Assembly (NCBI GenBank): GCA_036873135.1
Contig: JAPTYO010000005.1
Span: 5,806,166-5,870,165, forward strand
Length of the DNA: 64,000 nucleotides
Origin: Clarkia xantiana subsp. parviflora
Taxonomy: Eukaryota; Streptophyta; Magnoliopsida; Myrtales; Onagraceae
Direction of reading: 5' to 3'
Part shown: positions 33,961 to 46,894 of the stretch, in pieces
How the letters are laid out: every line of letters starts with the position of its first letter
Numbering within the stretch: the stretch's first letter is position 1
Made by a program: the position numbers and the translations under genes
Notes under the pieces: model-generated
Told to the model about the DNA's origin: nothing
The model's database searches: none
The model's input: the letters and a program-made list of their open reading frames with translations, nothing else

Positions 33961-36900
33961 TTAACTTCCGTTCTGGTATCGGCTAAGGTATGATTCTAGC
34001 TTCCCTCTTGCTGCCAATATAAGCCCTGCATTTAAAGAACACAATGCAACATGAGACACCTCTTAAAATAATTAATAAAGGTTAACTGGTAACTTGCTAG
34101 ATGAACTTTGGGGTTTTGAATCATTTCCTAGCTTAAGTTTTGTTTTATGGGACAAATTGCTAACTAAAGCTATGGAAGTTACAATACAAAAGTTCTCTCT
34201 AATTTACTGTTAAATTGAGGCAGAAACTTTCACGTTGTTTGCTGTCTTGCTATGTGTTTTGTGCAATTTGCGAACTTAACTTTGGGAAATCTGCAATCTG
34301 TTAGTGAGCTTTGCGAAAATCTGCAATATGCTATTTGTACGAAATTCTGCAGTATATGCAGCTATGTGAAAATCTGCAAACGCTAGCTGTGTGGATATTT
34401 GCTAGCTAAATTATAATGATACGACATGGACATGTGCACGTTTACGGCATCATTTAAGAGCAAATAAGACGGAGCTAGCAAATTGCAACTTTGCATGAGT
34501 ACAGTTAGCAATTCGTCCAAAAAAAACCAGCCAGCAAATTGTCCAAACCCGCAAAGTTCAGCTAGCAAATAGGTAATTAGCCCTAATGATAAAAAAAGAT
34601 AAGTTTAGGGAAAACATATTCAAAATCAGTGCTACAGATGTTGAGAGATGAACAATCTGCATCCGACTAATCTGCTTTCTTAAAGAGAGTAGTTTAGGGA
34701 CGTAGTTATGAACATGTAGTAGAGCATAGAAGGCGCAATATTTATCCAGAAAGAGATCTCTTTTTTATCTCGGAAATAATGGACCATTCATAGCGGCTTA
34801 ATGAAAATGAGGATTCTTACCCAAAAAAGGAGCTGAAGGTCTTCTTGGACGTGATTTGAATTCAGGGTGGAATTGAACTCCTACATAGAATGGATGATGT
34901 GGAAGCTCCAATATCTGCAAAACAAAAGCAAAAGGTGCATATACATAGCTCTCCATTGAATAACTTCATAAATTAATTTACAAAGTTCATGCATTAAGTC
35001 CGACTGATCCTGTAATCTGGTAAATAACTACAACTCCTATTTCGGATATTTTTTATATTATTATTATAATTGAACTTTCTTTGTGCTACTAATTAAGATA
35101 TACAGCTTATTTGCTAAAAATAGAATAATAATATAATAGATAAGATGATATAAATAAATATAAAGTCTGATCCTTTTGGGGAGTTCAGTTGAGCAAAAAA
35201 TCCATGAAAAGTAGCAATACCTCCATTCTTTTGCTAGTTTCATCCTTCCCCACAAATTTGAGTCCGCCTTCTTCAAGAACATCAATCATATCTGGATTTA
35301 CCTGTCAAAGGCACCCACAGAGCACAAAAGTCACTCCAGAAAAGAACGAGAAAAAAATATATATTTGCCTCTTAATTATTTTCAGCAAACCTCATATCTA
35401 TGTCGGTGCCGCTCATCTACATGATCTGAATTATGGTACCTATCCAATAAAAAAATGAAGAAAAAAAATCAATGAGGAACCAACACGACAATTAACATAG
35501 AAGTCTGGAGAAAAGTATGTAGGTTTCAATCTTCCCAATCACTATCCCCAAATATCAAACCCCATCTTAAGTTGTTATTCATAACAAATAATTTGATCAT
35601 ATTCCATGCTACAGATAACTTTTCACTTCACACAAGAAAAAGATAGGAGTTAATAACATACAGCTTCGAAGTGATGCAATCAGGTGTTTGGAATAGCGTT
35701 CTTCGAGATCCTAACCTCATGGTACTCCCCATGTGGGTTCTTGATCCCTAAATTGATACGCAGTTTCATAATAGACATGGCATTTTTATGTTGAACTCAA
35801 CTAGCAATTCGATTATTGAGCCTAGAAGAAAGATACCTCAGGCATGAAAATTACAGCAGGATGTGGTGTATCAGCATCAAATTCATGGCTGTTTGCAGTT
35901 TCCATACCTAAAACCTAGGCAAGATGATAAATCTGTCAGGTAGGAGACTGTTATACAGAAGACGAAGTAAAATGTGACTTACTGATCGAGCAAACTCAAT
36001 GACAGAAATTTGCATGCCCAGACAGATGCCGAGATACGGAACACTGTTTTCTCTAGCATACTTTGCAGCCAACATCATTCCACTAACACCACGATCTCCA
36101 AAGCCACCGGGAACAATGATGCATGATGCATTCTGCATTTAATAAAGGTCACTCTGTATATAGTGGGATAGAGAGTCAAGATAGAGGAATGTTAATTGTT
36201 TAGTGAAACAAACAAAAAATTAAATTTGTACCACGAAGGGTACCTAAAACCCAAAGTTAATGGACCTGATTATATTTGGATATTTCTAATCTGAGCATAG
36301 TGAAACTTAACTCAAGATCCATGAAAATAGAACATCTAAGTTTCTAGAAAGTAGATACACGGATTTTTATTTTTATTTTTTCAGATAAATTTGAAGACTA
36401 GTTATTTAAGGATAAGAAACGAGTAAAACGTGTATTTTCCATAGGCCAGCAGCAAGCTGGTTGGAGAAACTCAAAAACAAGAGTCCTAGGTAAATAAGAT
36501 GTACAAGTTACCCTTAGAGTCTTCCATGCAGCAGCATGTACTTCTGGGATCTGAAGAACATAAAATGAGTCGGATAAGTTAATCTGCAAAATGGCCATGA
36601 AAATAACATTGAATGAAGCTTTAATGAACGAAAGCACATACCGCCTTAGCACTATCGTCTTCAAGGTCAGAAGCTGCAATCCACTCAATTGATGGCTTCA
36701 AAGAACAAGCAATACAAGCATGTAAAAGGGCCTGCAAATTCAAGCATCTTCAGAACATGACGTATGAATTGCTTCTAAGCCTAAATTTTAGCTTTCAACT
36801 TTTTTCAGATCCTAGATACTGAATACTAGCAATGTCTTTCAAATAAAATGATTAAGAGTTATATCACCAATATTTTATCACCTGAATTTCCTAAGCAATG

Positions 36901-39900
36901 AAAATCTATTGCAAATATAACCAACTACATCTAATCTTTGTTAGACTACCAGATCGATTAGAAATAGTGAGAAAGTGTGCACTAAAATTAGACAGGGTCA
37001 GGAGATGATGGGTACTAAGGTCACATTGCATGTCAAGGAAAGTATTAGAGAGAGTTGCCCCACATTCAAAAAGAAAAGAAAAACACAGGTTATTAAGTAG
37101 AAAGCAGTCGACCTAATAGTTTAAGTTTGTGAGTTTGGTATGGATCTGTCTTCCGACTGAGCAAACTTAGGTGTTACATAACTACTAAGTACATGTCAAT
37201 ATCTTCGAGGATGGTCATTTGGATAGTTCCTTTCGTTCCTACACGGGACAATTCTCTTCTTAAATTACACTTTGTGATAGTTCAAATACAAGATATATAT
37301 ATATAGTATAAACCAAAAAGATTGAAGTCCAACACAAGAAAGGTTATGTTCTCTATCAAGAGAAGATGTTAAAAGCGTTCAAATCCCACCTTTACAACAG
37401 AAAGATATGAATCTGTTAAGCCAACATACTTCCCAACTAGAGCGATCTTTACCTGCAAAAAGGAATTTTTCGGCATAAACATCTCAAGAATATGCCGGAC
37501 ATGTATGGAACACACAAAAATATTAGAAGTTTAATAATACTAACCGAACTTGTAAGGTTATCATAATCCTCAGCCATATTGGTCCAGTCTCTGAGATCAG
37601 GACCGGTAGTTTTGCTGCAACATAATATATATGAGCATGAAATACAGCAAGAAAATCTTAGTTTTACTATCAGCATACAATTTAAGAGTGTATACTAACA
37701 CTCTACAGCAACGCCAAAACTGTAGAAGCCAAGTGTCGAAGAACAAATTGGGCCTTCGGCTTCAACTAACACCTTAAGATTTTGGAATGAACTGAATCAT
37801 ACACATTATACCAGATTCTACACATCCGCAAGTTCACGAGTTCAAATGTAATGATACCCAGTTTATTCAGCATATGATATAAGGAGGGAACTCCTCATAA
37901 CCATTGACTGATTCTTCACCTAAAATTGGTTTGGGAACGAAAGTTGTGTTTTCACACCAAGGAAAAGGAATAGCAGATTTCTAAATAAAAAATCATACAA
38001 GATTCTCTGTTCGGTTGCCAAGAGAAGAGAATGCATGGTATTCCGAAATGTATCAGATTTTCAAAAAGGGAAACAAAATTTTAGTTAGCTATTTACTTTG
38101 GTGATGAGTGTTTTCAGCTACAATTTTGTGACGAGTGTTTTCAGCTACGATAGCAATTACCACAGGGACATGTTTTACTAAACAAACTATAGGAATTGAA
38201 ATGGCGTTTAGTAACGGCTTTTATCCAACTCAGGTACCTGGTTCTCTAATCTTGAGTACAACCCTAAATTATTCCCAACAAGTCAGAGAAGTTCTACTAC
38301 AGAGTACAGACTTACTTTAACAAGTTCAGCTGCTTTAGGATCGAATTATGCGCATTCTGATTCTGAAATAACCAAAAGGAAAATAGGGATAATTAAGCAT
38401 AATAACAGAAATTTCAATATAATATACGGGTCAGTAATGTAACCGTTCAACCCACCCTGAGTAGAAGAGGGATATGCCAGATATTTGGAACGTCATGAAT
38501 GTTGAGAATATTATCAATCTGTAAAGGCAGGAAGAAATATGAGATCTATACAAAAGAAATGGAAAAATGACTGCAAATACAGAAAATGTATGCTTATATG
38601 CGCCTGCATACAGGCCTGTGAATACACAAGTGAATTACCGGAACATGGCAAAACTGTGAAAGCTTCTCCCTTGTATTACCCACTAATGGCTGCAAAATAG
38701 TTAAGAAAATGTTACTCCTCCACATGGTACTCAAGTAAAAAATGTACCTGTTAAATTCCACATTGGGCCGAGTCAAACCCAACGGGTCAACATAGAGCAA
38801 CCATTTTTACAAGTGGGGGTTCCATCCTAAAACCAATTGGTGATAGGAGGAGGTAGCCCACTTGCTTATATGGTACTCAAACACTACTCACACCACCGGT
38901 GTGGTATTACTCACAGTGGAGATACTTCAACAGTACCTAATTATGTGCAACTTTGGCAAAACTGAAGGATGATACTTTCAGCTGAACATGATGGAAGATA
39001 ATTTCAGCTCAATGAGCTCATTCACATCTAAAAGAAACTCTGAGCCCAAAAAACAAAGGATAAAGAAAGCAAGAGAGGGAAATTATTGAAGCCATCTTGA
39101 CAAAAAAGAAACAAACATAAACTATTAAACAGAAGATTCACTCAACGATCATAAAGTTCAAACATATACCTCTGCAGAGCGACACGCTAATAGGTGGGGA
39201 GTCAAGCCCAGAGCCCTCAATTCTCGGACGCTGTGTTGTGTTGGCTTTGTTTTCTGTGTAAATATAAACATAAATCATACAAACACACCATGAGAGAATG
39301 CGATATGCATACTTTCACCACTTACAGGAAGCACAGAAATATAATATATTTTTTCCCAAGGCACAGAAAAAAAAATATATATAATTAAACGAAATGCAGG
39401 CAAATTCCAAGGTGCAAAAATATTACTTGCTCCCCCACGACGCCTAATACGGGTATCAAGCTCACATGGACGAGGCAAAAGTTTTCTGGACCTGAGGAAA
39501 GAACCAAATGTCAACATACTAAAACAGCAAGTGAAAAATATATTTTTATTAATTATTGTTGAAATAAAGATTAAATCACGCCTTCACCTAACACCTTAAG
39601 GTTTTAGGACAATTGGTCAAGTGGTTAGTCTAAACTCTCACATGGTATCAGAGCGCGCAGGTTCGAGTCTCCGCAGCGCCAAGTTAAACCCCAATTTCAT
39701 CATGTTTGCGATATGGTCAAGCAAACACGTGATGGGCTTTCTAAAATCTATCACCCCACACGAAAAATAAGTTTCACGTGATGGGCTTTCAAAAATGTCT
39801 CGGCCCACACGTGAGGGGGAGTGTTGAAATAAAGATTAAATCACGCCTTCACCTAACACCTTAAGGTTTTAGGACAATTGGTCAAGTGGTTAGTCTAAAC

Positions 39901-42521
39901 TCTCACAATTATCATAGGCAAACAATTGGGAAAGAAACTTAGTTATTGTCTTAATGAATCAGAAGATTTGATATGATGAGCACAATGGTAATCCATATAC
40001 GGTTGATTGAAGTATTTGCTGCTTTGCATAATACTACGTGTACGAATAAATAAATCACCAACAAAAAAAAAAACAGAATACCATATCCATATCACAGTAT
40101 TTTTTTTTTCTTATTTTCAATATGATAATAGTTCCCAAATTGGGTATAGTATAAGTGAACAACAACTGTCCCGTGATTAAAATAATACATCATAAATAAG
40201 GTGTACAAAAAGCATCGCTGTACTAGGACAATCTTACCAACTGAAAAGGACAACTGCCGCAATGCCTCGATGAAAGGCATGGACTCAATGTCACCTAAAG
40301 GAAAGAGATTAATTAGTACGAGCAGCTGCAAAACTGCAAAAGAGCAACCCTATTCATAAATATTACTCATGCTATTCGTAAATTGTATCCATGCTGAACG
40401 CTTAACATAGGCATTACTAATGGAGAACGAAATCATGAAAAGTATTGGAGGGTGTGCAACTGTATACATAAAATAGAACCAATCTATCATTAAATAACTT
40501 CCGCTCTTACCTACAGTCCCACCAAGCTCTATAACACAAACATCTGCAGGACCCTCTTGTCCATCCACGGGAATAACAGACACCGATTGAATCCACTCTT
40601 TAATGGCATCTGTTATGTGCGGCACAACCTGGAATAAGCTCAAATGTAGATTGAAAATTAGAAATAATTTAACGTGAAGTCAGCTTTAACTCTTCAATTA
40701 ATTTTACTACCTGAACAGTCTTGCCAAGATAATCACCCCTACGCTCCTTCTCAAGAACAGACTGATAAAAAGTAACACGTTAAATACTTTTATAATTAAT
40801 TAAGAATAGCTCAGTCAAGCAACATCTGGTTGCATAAGATAAAACTAAATCAACTGGCATAACTCCCCAAATAAATAAAATCACCTGATATATCTTTCCC
40901 ATAGTGATATTGTTATTTTTTGTTAGCGTTAAATCAAGGAACCTCTCATAGTTTCCCAAATCAAGATCAACCTAATAACGTGACAGAAAAGGGTGAAACA
41001 TGTAAACACTTGGTATGCAAGAGTAAAAGCCAGTATGGCAAGCACATGACCCAACATTATACAAAAAAAACATAAAGTATAGCAGAGCAGAAAAAATGAA
41101 ACAACCTCTCCCCCATCATCTAAAACAAAAACCTCCCCGTGCTCGAAAGGGGACATTGTACCAGCATCTGTATTTAAGTAAGGATCTGCAAGTCGCAAGA
41201 ACGGGAAGTATTGGTAATAGGACCAAACTACTTATCATAGTGATGAAAAAAGTAAAGAGGTACTACTACTATATATACGCCCCGAGTAAAGAAGAGGAAC
41301 TCTCCCCTTGGACATCGTTCATTCAATCCTGCAATTTCTCGCTCTGTGCTGAGCAACTGCATGTTGACTATTATATGCTGGGATAACAGGAGAACTAGGA
41401 GTTTGAACTTCAGAAACAAATCCCTATATACTCATAGCTTTTCATTTTCAGTCCCAGATTTTCTTCCCCAGTCCGTCGGTCAATTCCAACTATATATTAA
41501 TGCTCTGTTCATTCAAGAAAGTCCACTTCTTTTCTAATCATTTGCATCAGCAAACTTAAGGGAAATCTAACACCAAGCTCAAATGCAAAAGGCGCCCAAA
41601 ACAGTGAAGGATCCAAGAGAGGAATCTGCTGCCCTAAAATTAAACTACCTCTTAATAAAGGGTTAAGAACCTAAAAACAGTCTCAACTATATGCCATGTT
41701 ACTAATCGATGTACCAGATTTAAAATGTTGATATTCGGTTCCTCAACTATCAGATTGGTTGATTTCCACTTTTTCTCTTAAAATTGACGAAACAATAACA
41801 TGATTTTTAAGCATCAAATTATCCTTAACCATGAGCAACAAATATAATACTTCGAAAAAGTTGAAAACAATATATTTATGTTACTTAAGACACCAATTAA
41901 GTGGAAAGCAACAAATGTGATAGTTGGGACACCGGATATCAACATTTTAAATCTGAGACAATGATTAGCAACATGACATATAGTTGAAATTGATATTAAG
42001 TTCTTAACTCCTAATAAATGCACATTTCACATGGATACGAGTGGATGACATGTTTGGAAATCCCTTCCTCCTGAAATATTTTCCCAAAATTAGACAAAAG
42101 GCTGTCCTTATTTCATTATCTAAAATAGAAGTATTCTCCCACCCTTCGACCTACACTCCTTGCCAGATATCAAATATGGCCAATCTCAATAAGTAGGAGA
42201 AAGCACTTCTAGTCTAATAAGCAGCAACACAGCATCAGTGACAACAACAACGAGGAGTATTTCCAGCAAATAAATACTGCATTTCAATCGAAGGCACTCG
42301 AGCAATGCAAGATTCCGATGAACAGCCACAACAGATGATACAGTGAAGGAGTATGCATGCATGAGGTGATAATCGCAAAACAATCGTGGCACTAAAAGAG
42401 TACCGATTTTAATAGAGGTGACACGAAGGCCGCATGCTTTGAGCACAACCCCGATACTGCTCGCAGTAACTCCTTTACCCAACCCGCTCACAACTCCTCC
42501 TGTTACCAGCACGTACTTCAT
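33961..42521 (-). CDS. CTP synthase (glutamine hydrolysing)
   Basis: Twenty-two exons on the minus strand join in phase into 561 aa. From 5' to 3' they are 42404-42521, 41106-41185, 40885-40971, 40711-40761, 40511-40628, 40238-40294, 39427-39491, 39170-39253, 38639-38689, 38456-38518, 38316-38362, 37545-37614, 37390-37452, 36642-36731, 36512-36550, 35983-36132, 35837-35914, 35662-35747, 35391-35439, 35221-35301, 34821-34914 and 33961-34025. The enzyme makes CTP from UTP, ATP and glutamine in the cytosol. The synthase half starts [17 protein letters not shown] and includes [20 protein letters not shown] and ELGGTVGD. The class I glutaminase half has [15 protein letters not shown] (nucleophile Cys about 398) and QFHPEF (His about 525, Glu about 527). 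All key residues are present. The conserved MKYV start was chosen; an upstream in-frame ATG at 42650 would add 43 residues with no family support. Introns hold a TRIM (39557-39907) and foldback elements. Confidence 0.95.
34080..34584. mobile_element. Foldback element in the last CTP synthase intron (family B-like)
   Basis: Left GGTTAACTGGTAACTTGCTAG and right end (inverse AGGGCTAATTACCTATTTGCTAG) pair through TTGCTAG, TGAACTTTG and GGGTTT. Words such as GAAAATCTGCAA and GCTAGCTA recur within. The form is like the elements at 6170 and 8414. Confidence 0.6.
39557..39907 (+). mobile_element. TRIM: miniature LTR retrotransposon with identical LTRs
   Basis: Two 86-bp direct repeats (39557-39642 and 39822-39907) are identical by eye. 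Each starts TGTTGAAATAAAG and ends CTCTCACA (TG...CA). The left one is followed at once by the primer binding site TGGTATCAGAGC, the complement of initiator tRNA-Met. The right one is preceded by a purine tract, GAGGGGGAG. ATTAT flanks both sides (39552-39556 and 39908-39912). There is no coding capacity in the 179-bp interior, so the element is non-autonomous. It lies inside a CTP synthase intron (between the exons at 39427-39491 and 40238-40294). Confidence 0.95.
41660..42011. mobile_element. Foldback element in CTP synthase intron 1
   Basis: GGGTTAAGAAC at the left and GTTCTTAACTCC at the right are inverse. The arms pair for about 75 bp (CAACTATATGnCATGTT, CAGATTTAAAATGTTGAT). TAATAAA flanks both sides (41653-41659 and 42012-42018) and is a likely target duplication. 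Non-coding. Confidence 0.75.
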
Positions 42522-42737
42522 CGGACCTTTCCCTGTGATTGCGAGTTGTATGAAAGGTGTTTGCTTTAATGCCTGAACAAGATAGACACTACAGGAAGAA
42601 GACGATTTTCTTGCTCTATGGACTTTAGAAAACAGTCGCTTTCGCAGCAAAACCAGTTTAGTATTGACTTCAATTGTTATTCTTATTTGGGGGCGAATTT
42701 GACTTCATAAAGTTGAAACCTCAAAAGAGAAGGGTTA

Positions 42738-43546
42738 GAGCACTTCCAATGGTGAAAGACATTTTGAAGGACATTTACTGTCACATCATCGCCATGTTAT
42801 AAGAGAGAATAAGGAAATTTGGCCAAAGTACTCACAATGGGCAATAACCATTTTGGACACATTAGACAAGCCATTTTGGATTTATGTGGTTTTTATATGA
42901 TTTAAATAAATAAAATATATTTACTTATAATTTATTTTTTAATTAAATAATTATATTATCATACATATACAATCAATGTTTTATTCAAGTAATTATCTAT
43001 GAAATATAAAAAATACACAATTTAAATCATTAATAATATTACAAAATAGAAAATTTCATTGTATTAAATTTTACATAATTAATTACTCATAGTAGAATTG
43101 AACGGAACTTGCACGAGTATTATGAAATTTTCAAATATGTTCAATGACTAGCTATGCACATTTGCATAGGAGTGTCAAACATGTTCGATGGCTAGCCGTG
43201 CATTTTAATGCATATTCTACAATGTCTTTGCATGGCTAGCCATGCACAATTGCATGCTACCAATGTAAAGATGCCGACATTCTCTACACAATATATATAA
43301 GATTTAATATTACAAATGTGTCACCATTCATTTTATTATAATTTTGTAAGTTTTATTATTGTTGTTAAAAATAAATAAATAAATAAATTAGTTAAATAAT
43401 CTTGAAAACACAAATGTCCTTAGGACAACTTAGAGGAAAGAGAAAAATATGATGGATGGACAATTAGTGGTGTGGACAAATTTTGTCCTTCCCTCTCACA
43501 TCCACATAAGCAAATGTCTTGAAAAATTTGCCCATTGAAAGTGCTC
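42738..43546. mobile_element. PIF/Harbinger-type MITE with TTA target duplication
   Basis: The ends GAGCACTTCCAATGG and CCATTGAAAGTGCTC are inverse with one mismatch, and both are flanked by TTA. Terminus and 3-bp duplication fit the PIF/Harbinger group. The 809-bp interior is AT-rich, with GCTAGCC(A/G)TGCA words at 43150-43250 and no open frame of note. It lies just upstream of the CTP synthase start. Confidence 0.7.
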
Positions 43547-43574
43547 TTAATCATCACATTGTCGAACAAATAAA

Positions 43575-43819
43575 AGTGGATTTTTCTACCATTCCCAAGA
43601 GCACCATGTTTTTGCTTTTTTATTACTAAGGTGGACATAATTATAATATATATAAAACTTTAAAAATATGAAAAAATATGAAAATTTTTAACCACACTTA
43701 ATATTTGCATCATACTATTAATAATATCAATTTCTCTCTAAGATTCACCTTTATGGCAATAGAAAAATATAAAATAAAGTACCAAAAGCATGGTGCTCTT
43801 GGAGCATGATAGAAAGATC
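43575..43819. mobile_element. MITE copy, same family as 53664-53897, inverted
   Basis: Ends of about 30 bp are inverse to each other around AAGAGCACCATG. The interior contains the inverse of ATTATTAATAGTATGATGCAA and of GTGGACATAATT-type words. ACAAATAAA lies at both sides (43566-43574 and 43820-43828). At the left, three extra bases sit between it and the normal GGATTTTTCTAC terminus. Confidence 0.75.
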
Positions 43820-44952
43820 ACAAATAAATTTTACTTGTTAAGAGGACCTTTATGTTAGTTTTAGTAACTTCTGTTGTATTTTATTTGTTTGTGGACTAGT
43901 TTTTTCGCTTGTAAAACTGTAGGATAGAACCTGGATTATATAGGTTCATTTAGTGTATTTAAAGAACCTAACTTAATAATTCACAATTCTCTATGTCTTT
44001 TGCTCTTCTTCATGCTCCGTGATATTTTCTAGGTTTCTGAGTTTGCTAGTTTTTATGACAATTTGATGATTTTTTGGCAAACTATGACAATTTGATGATT
44101 AAACCATAAAAAAATGACATATATTGTGTACCTCAACTATGGAGGTATGGCTAATTGGTACATCAACTACATTTTTTTAACTCCTATCTCTATAACTTTT
44201 ATAAGTGTGTCTAATAGTTACTTCCGCCAATTTTGTTTTGAATGTAACATATTTTACATTTTTTTCCTTTTTAAGGGGTAAAACGAATATAGTATTGACT
44301 TTAATTGTAATTCTACTTATTTGTGGCGAAATTGACTTCATTAAGGCCTTTTACTATGGTAAAGCCATATTTTGATAGTCAAATGTCATTTTGAGTGTGT
44401 AAATAGTGTCTGACTATGAATATCTTTTCATTTACATGGTCATTAGCGGGTATTGAACTCCTGACCTCTGGTTAACGGATTAAGTGTTGAACCACATTGT
44501 ATAACAAGGTTTGAGTTAGCAAATTATACACATGAAACTTGAGTTAGCAAAATCTTCCAAAAAAATCATCTAATAATTTATTTTTATGGCCATAAAATGA
44601 ATGGCTAATAGTGACGACCATAAACTCATCCCGCTACATAATGTTCGGACTCTACTGCTTACGGTCTACGATTTTTCCCGAGCAGACTTAGTAACCAATA
44701 AGGCATGCAGACTTAGTAAACAATATGCATGACGCGATATGTGGGTAAGCGGAACCTGATATTTTATATTTTAATTAGGTAACCGCGAGGTGATGCCCTG
44801 AGGGTTTTCGATTCTAGGACTTTGAAACCCCATATGGCCACTAAGGAGTTTCAAACCTGTAATTTCATAATCAAATCACATAGAAATAAGCGTTCTTAAT
44901 CACTAGACCACCATCTAACAATTTACTCAATTATCTAAACATTAACCAGCAA
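43820..44952. other. Intergenic with two tRNA-like (SINE-like) stretches
   Basis: On the minus strand two stretches have spaced words like pol III promoter boxes. At 44845-44910 TGGTCTAGTGA (A box) is followed by GGTTTGAAACTCC (B-box-like). At 44450-44510 TGGTTCAACACTT is followed by GGAGTTCAATACCC. Either may be the tRNA-derived head of a decayed SINE. No protein gene is seen. Confidence 0.4.
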
Positions 44953-46894
44953 TCTATATATAATATAATTTTGAAAATACCTCTAAAAGCTTGACAAGTA
45001 CTAAAATGTGTTGATTACATGTCAAAATTAAGACATTCTATTGGTACACATCAATTTGTAACTCTCATTGATGATGTATCAGTTCCATGTAGATAATTCT
45101 ATGTACTTAGAAATTCTCCAAATGCTCTCATTGTATGTTAGAAGCCGTTTGTTTTTTCGTCTGTTTTTTTTTCAAGAAATAACACCAACTATTGATAGTA
45201 TCTATATAAATATTAATAGAATGCTACTTTTGTTTTTTTACTCTTATTTTAACATTAAAATGATCACAAATTATATTAAGTTTGTTTTAGCTAAAGATTA
45301 GTATGTATTTTTAGTATATTATTATAATAATATAAAATTTTATTTAATTTCATTATAATTCATTTACACCACCACCACATTCATACAATATTTTTTTCCC
45401 AAAAAACTATTTCATGTCGAAAAAATTATAATAGTATTCATAAGACCATACAATTATAATTTATGGAATATAAAGACGTGCGCGAAAAAAATTAAATTAT
45501 ATTAAGTTTGTTTTAGCTAAAGATTAGTATATATTTTTAGTATATTATTATTAAATATAATAATATTGAAATTTATTTAATTTCATTATAATTCATTTCT
45601 TACCACCACCACATTCATACGATATGTTTTATTTTTCCTAAAAAACTATTTTATGTCGAAAAAATTATAATAATATTCATAAGATCATAAAATTATATTT
45701 TATGGAAGATAAATATGTGTGCGTAAAATAAAAATGTATGAAGTATAATCTAAAAATATATTTTTAATTAATAGGTTATCCAACCCGAATAAATAGTATT
45801 ATACGATAGGATATAGTAGATATGTTGTTGTATGCATATGATATGATCAACATATTTTCAATTAAGTCAATAGGCATTAATATTTATAAATGAATAAAAA
45901 TTAGTAAAAAGATTTATGTGTGAGAAAAAAAGTATCAACTATAATCAAGAACATTTTTTTATATGTTATTTAAATTAATCTTATTCATATAATATTAATT
46001 TGTTAGGATGTATATAATGTTGAAAAGTAATCAAGATATTTTTTTACTCAATTCTAATAGGTTGTGAGTTACATTTGCTAATGTGACATCATATATTTTT
46101 ATGTTTTCTTTAAAATTGTCTCAATGCTCCACATTACATTGTGCGTAAGAACTGTTTCGGGTTTATGTGACATCATACTAATTAAATTATTATTAAAATT
46201 AATAATAGTTGAGTTAGTAATCCACTAAAAAACTTTAAAAAATATTTGCACTTATCCTTCATTTGTACTATTATGTTAACACTAACATTATATATTTTGT
46301 TTGGATTAAACATATATGCATATTGAAATATTAAATATAAAAATGTAATGTAATGCAATGTAATTAGAAATCTATATATTTGTTATCATACATAATTATC
46401 AACATTCGAATTTTACATACTAAAATAGAAAATATATTAAAACTTAAGTATTTAAATACATATAAATCACTTTTTTGTTCTCACGAACTTTTTTTTTGCA
46501 ACATAAGTATATATAAAAGAATATAATTTTTTTTATCACATAAGTATATATAATTTTTTAGATACTAAAATTAAAAAAAAAAATATATAATTAAGATTAA
46601 TATTCAGTAAGCATTTATTTATTTTGATGGTTTCTAATGGTATACACAAAAATTATAAAATCATATGCATAAACCTATTAATTAACAAATAGAACTTTTC
46701 ACACACATAAAGATATAATTATATAAGCCTATATATACACCTTAAATATGTAATAGCATTTCATTTGCTGAAAATTATTTTAAATAACAATTATGTATCA
46801 AATTAATTATCAATATTGAATTTGAGTTTTTATAATATTTTAACAATTGCATAAACAAATTAATTACTGCGCAACGCGCGGGTCAGCCACCTAG
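44953..46894. mobile_element. Non-autonomous Helitron
   Basis: The left end A/TCTATATATAATATAA and the right end GCGCAACGCGCGGGTC...CACCTAG/T fit Helitron termini (5' TC, a GC-rich hairpin near the 3' end, CTAG, A|T insertion). The 1.94-kb interior is AT-rich and has no Rep/helicase frame. It contains a tandem duplication of about 226 bp (45268-45493 and 45494-45722). Confidence 0.7.
45268..45722. repeat. Tandem duplication, 226-bp unit, two copies
   Basis: Both copies contain ATTATATTAAGTTTGTTTTA, GCTAAAGATTAGTAT, ACCACCACATTCATAC and ATGTCGAAAAAATTATAAT in the same order, with scattered substitutions and small indels. It lies inside the Helitron at 44953-46894. Confidence 0.8.

Noticed and set aside
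39643..39682. tRNA gene in the TRIM
   Set aside because: TGGTATCAGAGC and GGTTCGAGTC words are primer-site sequence after an LTR; no cloverleaf can be formed.
42522..42650. Longer CTP synthase start at 42650
   Set aside because: The extra 43 residues have no counterpart in the family and the MKYVLVTGG start is conserved.
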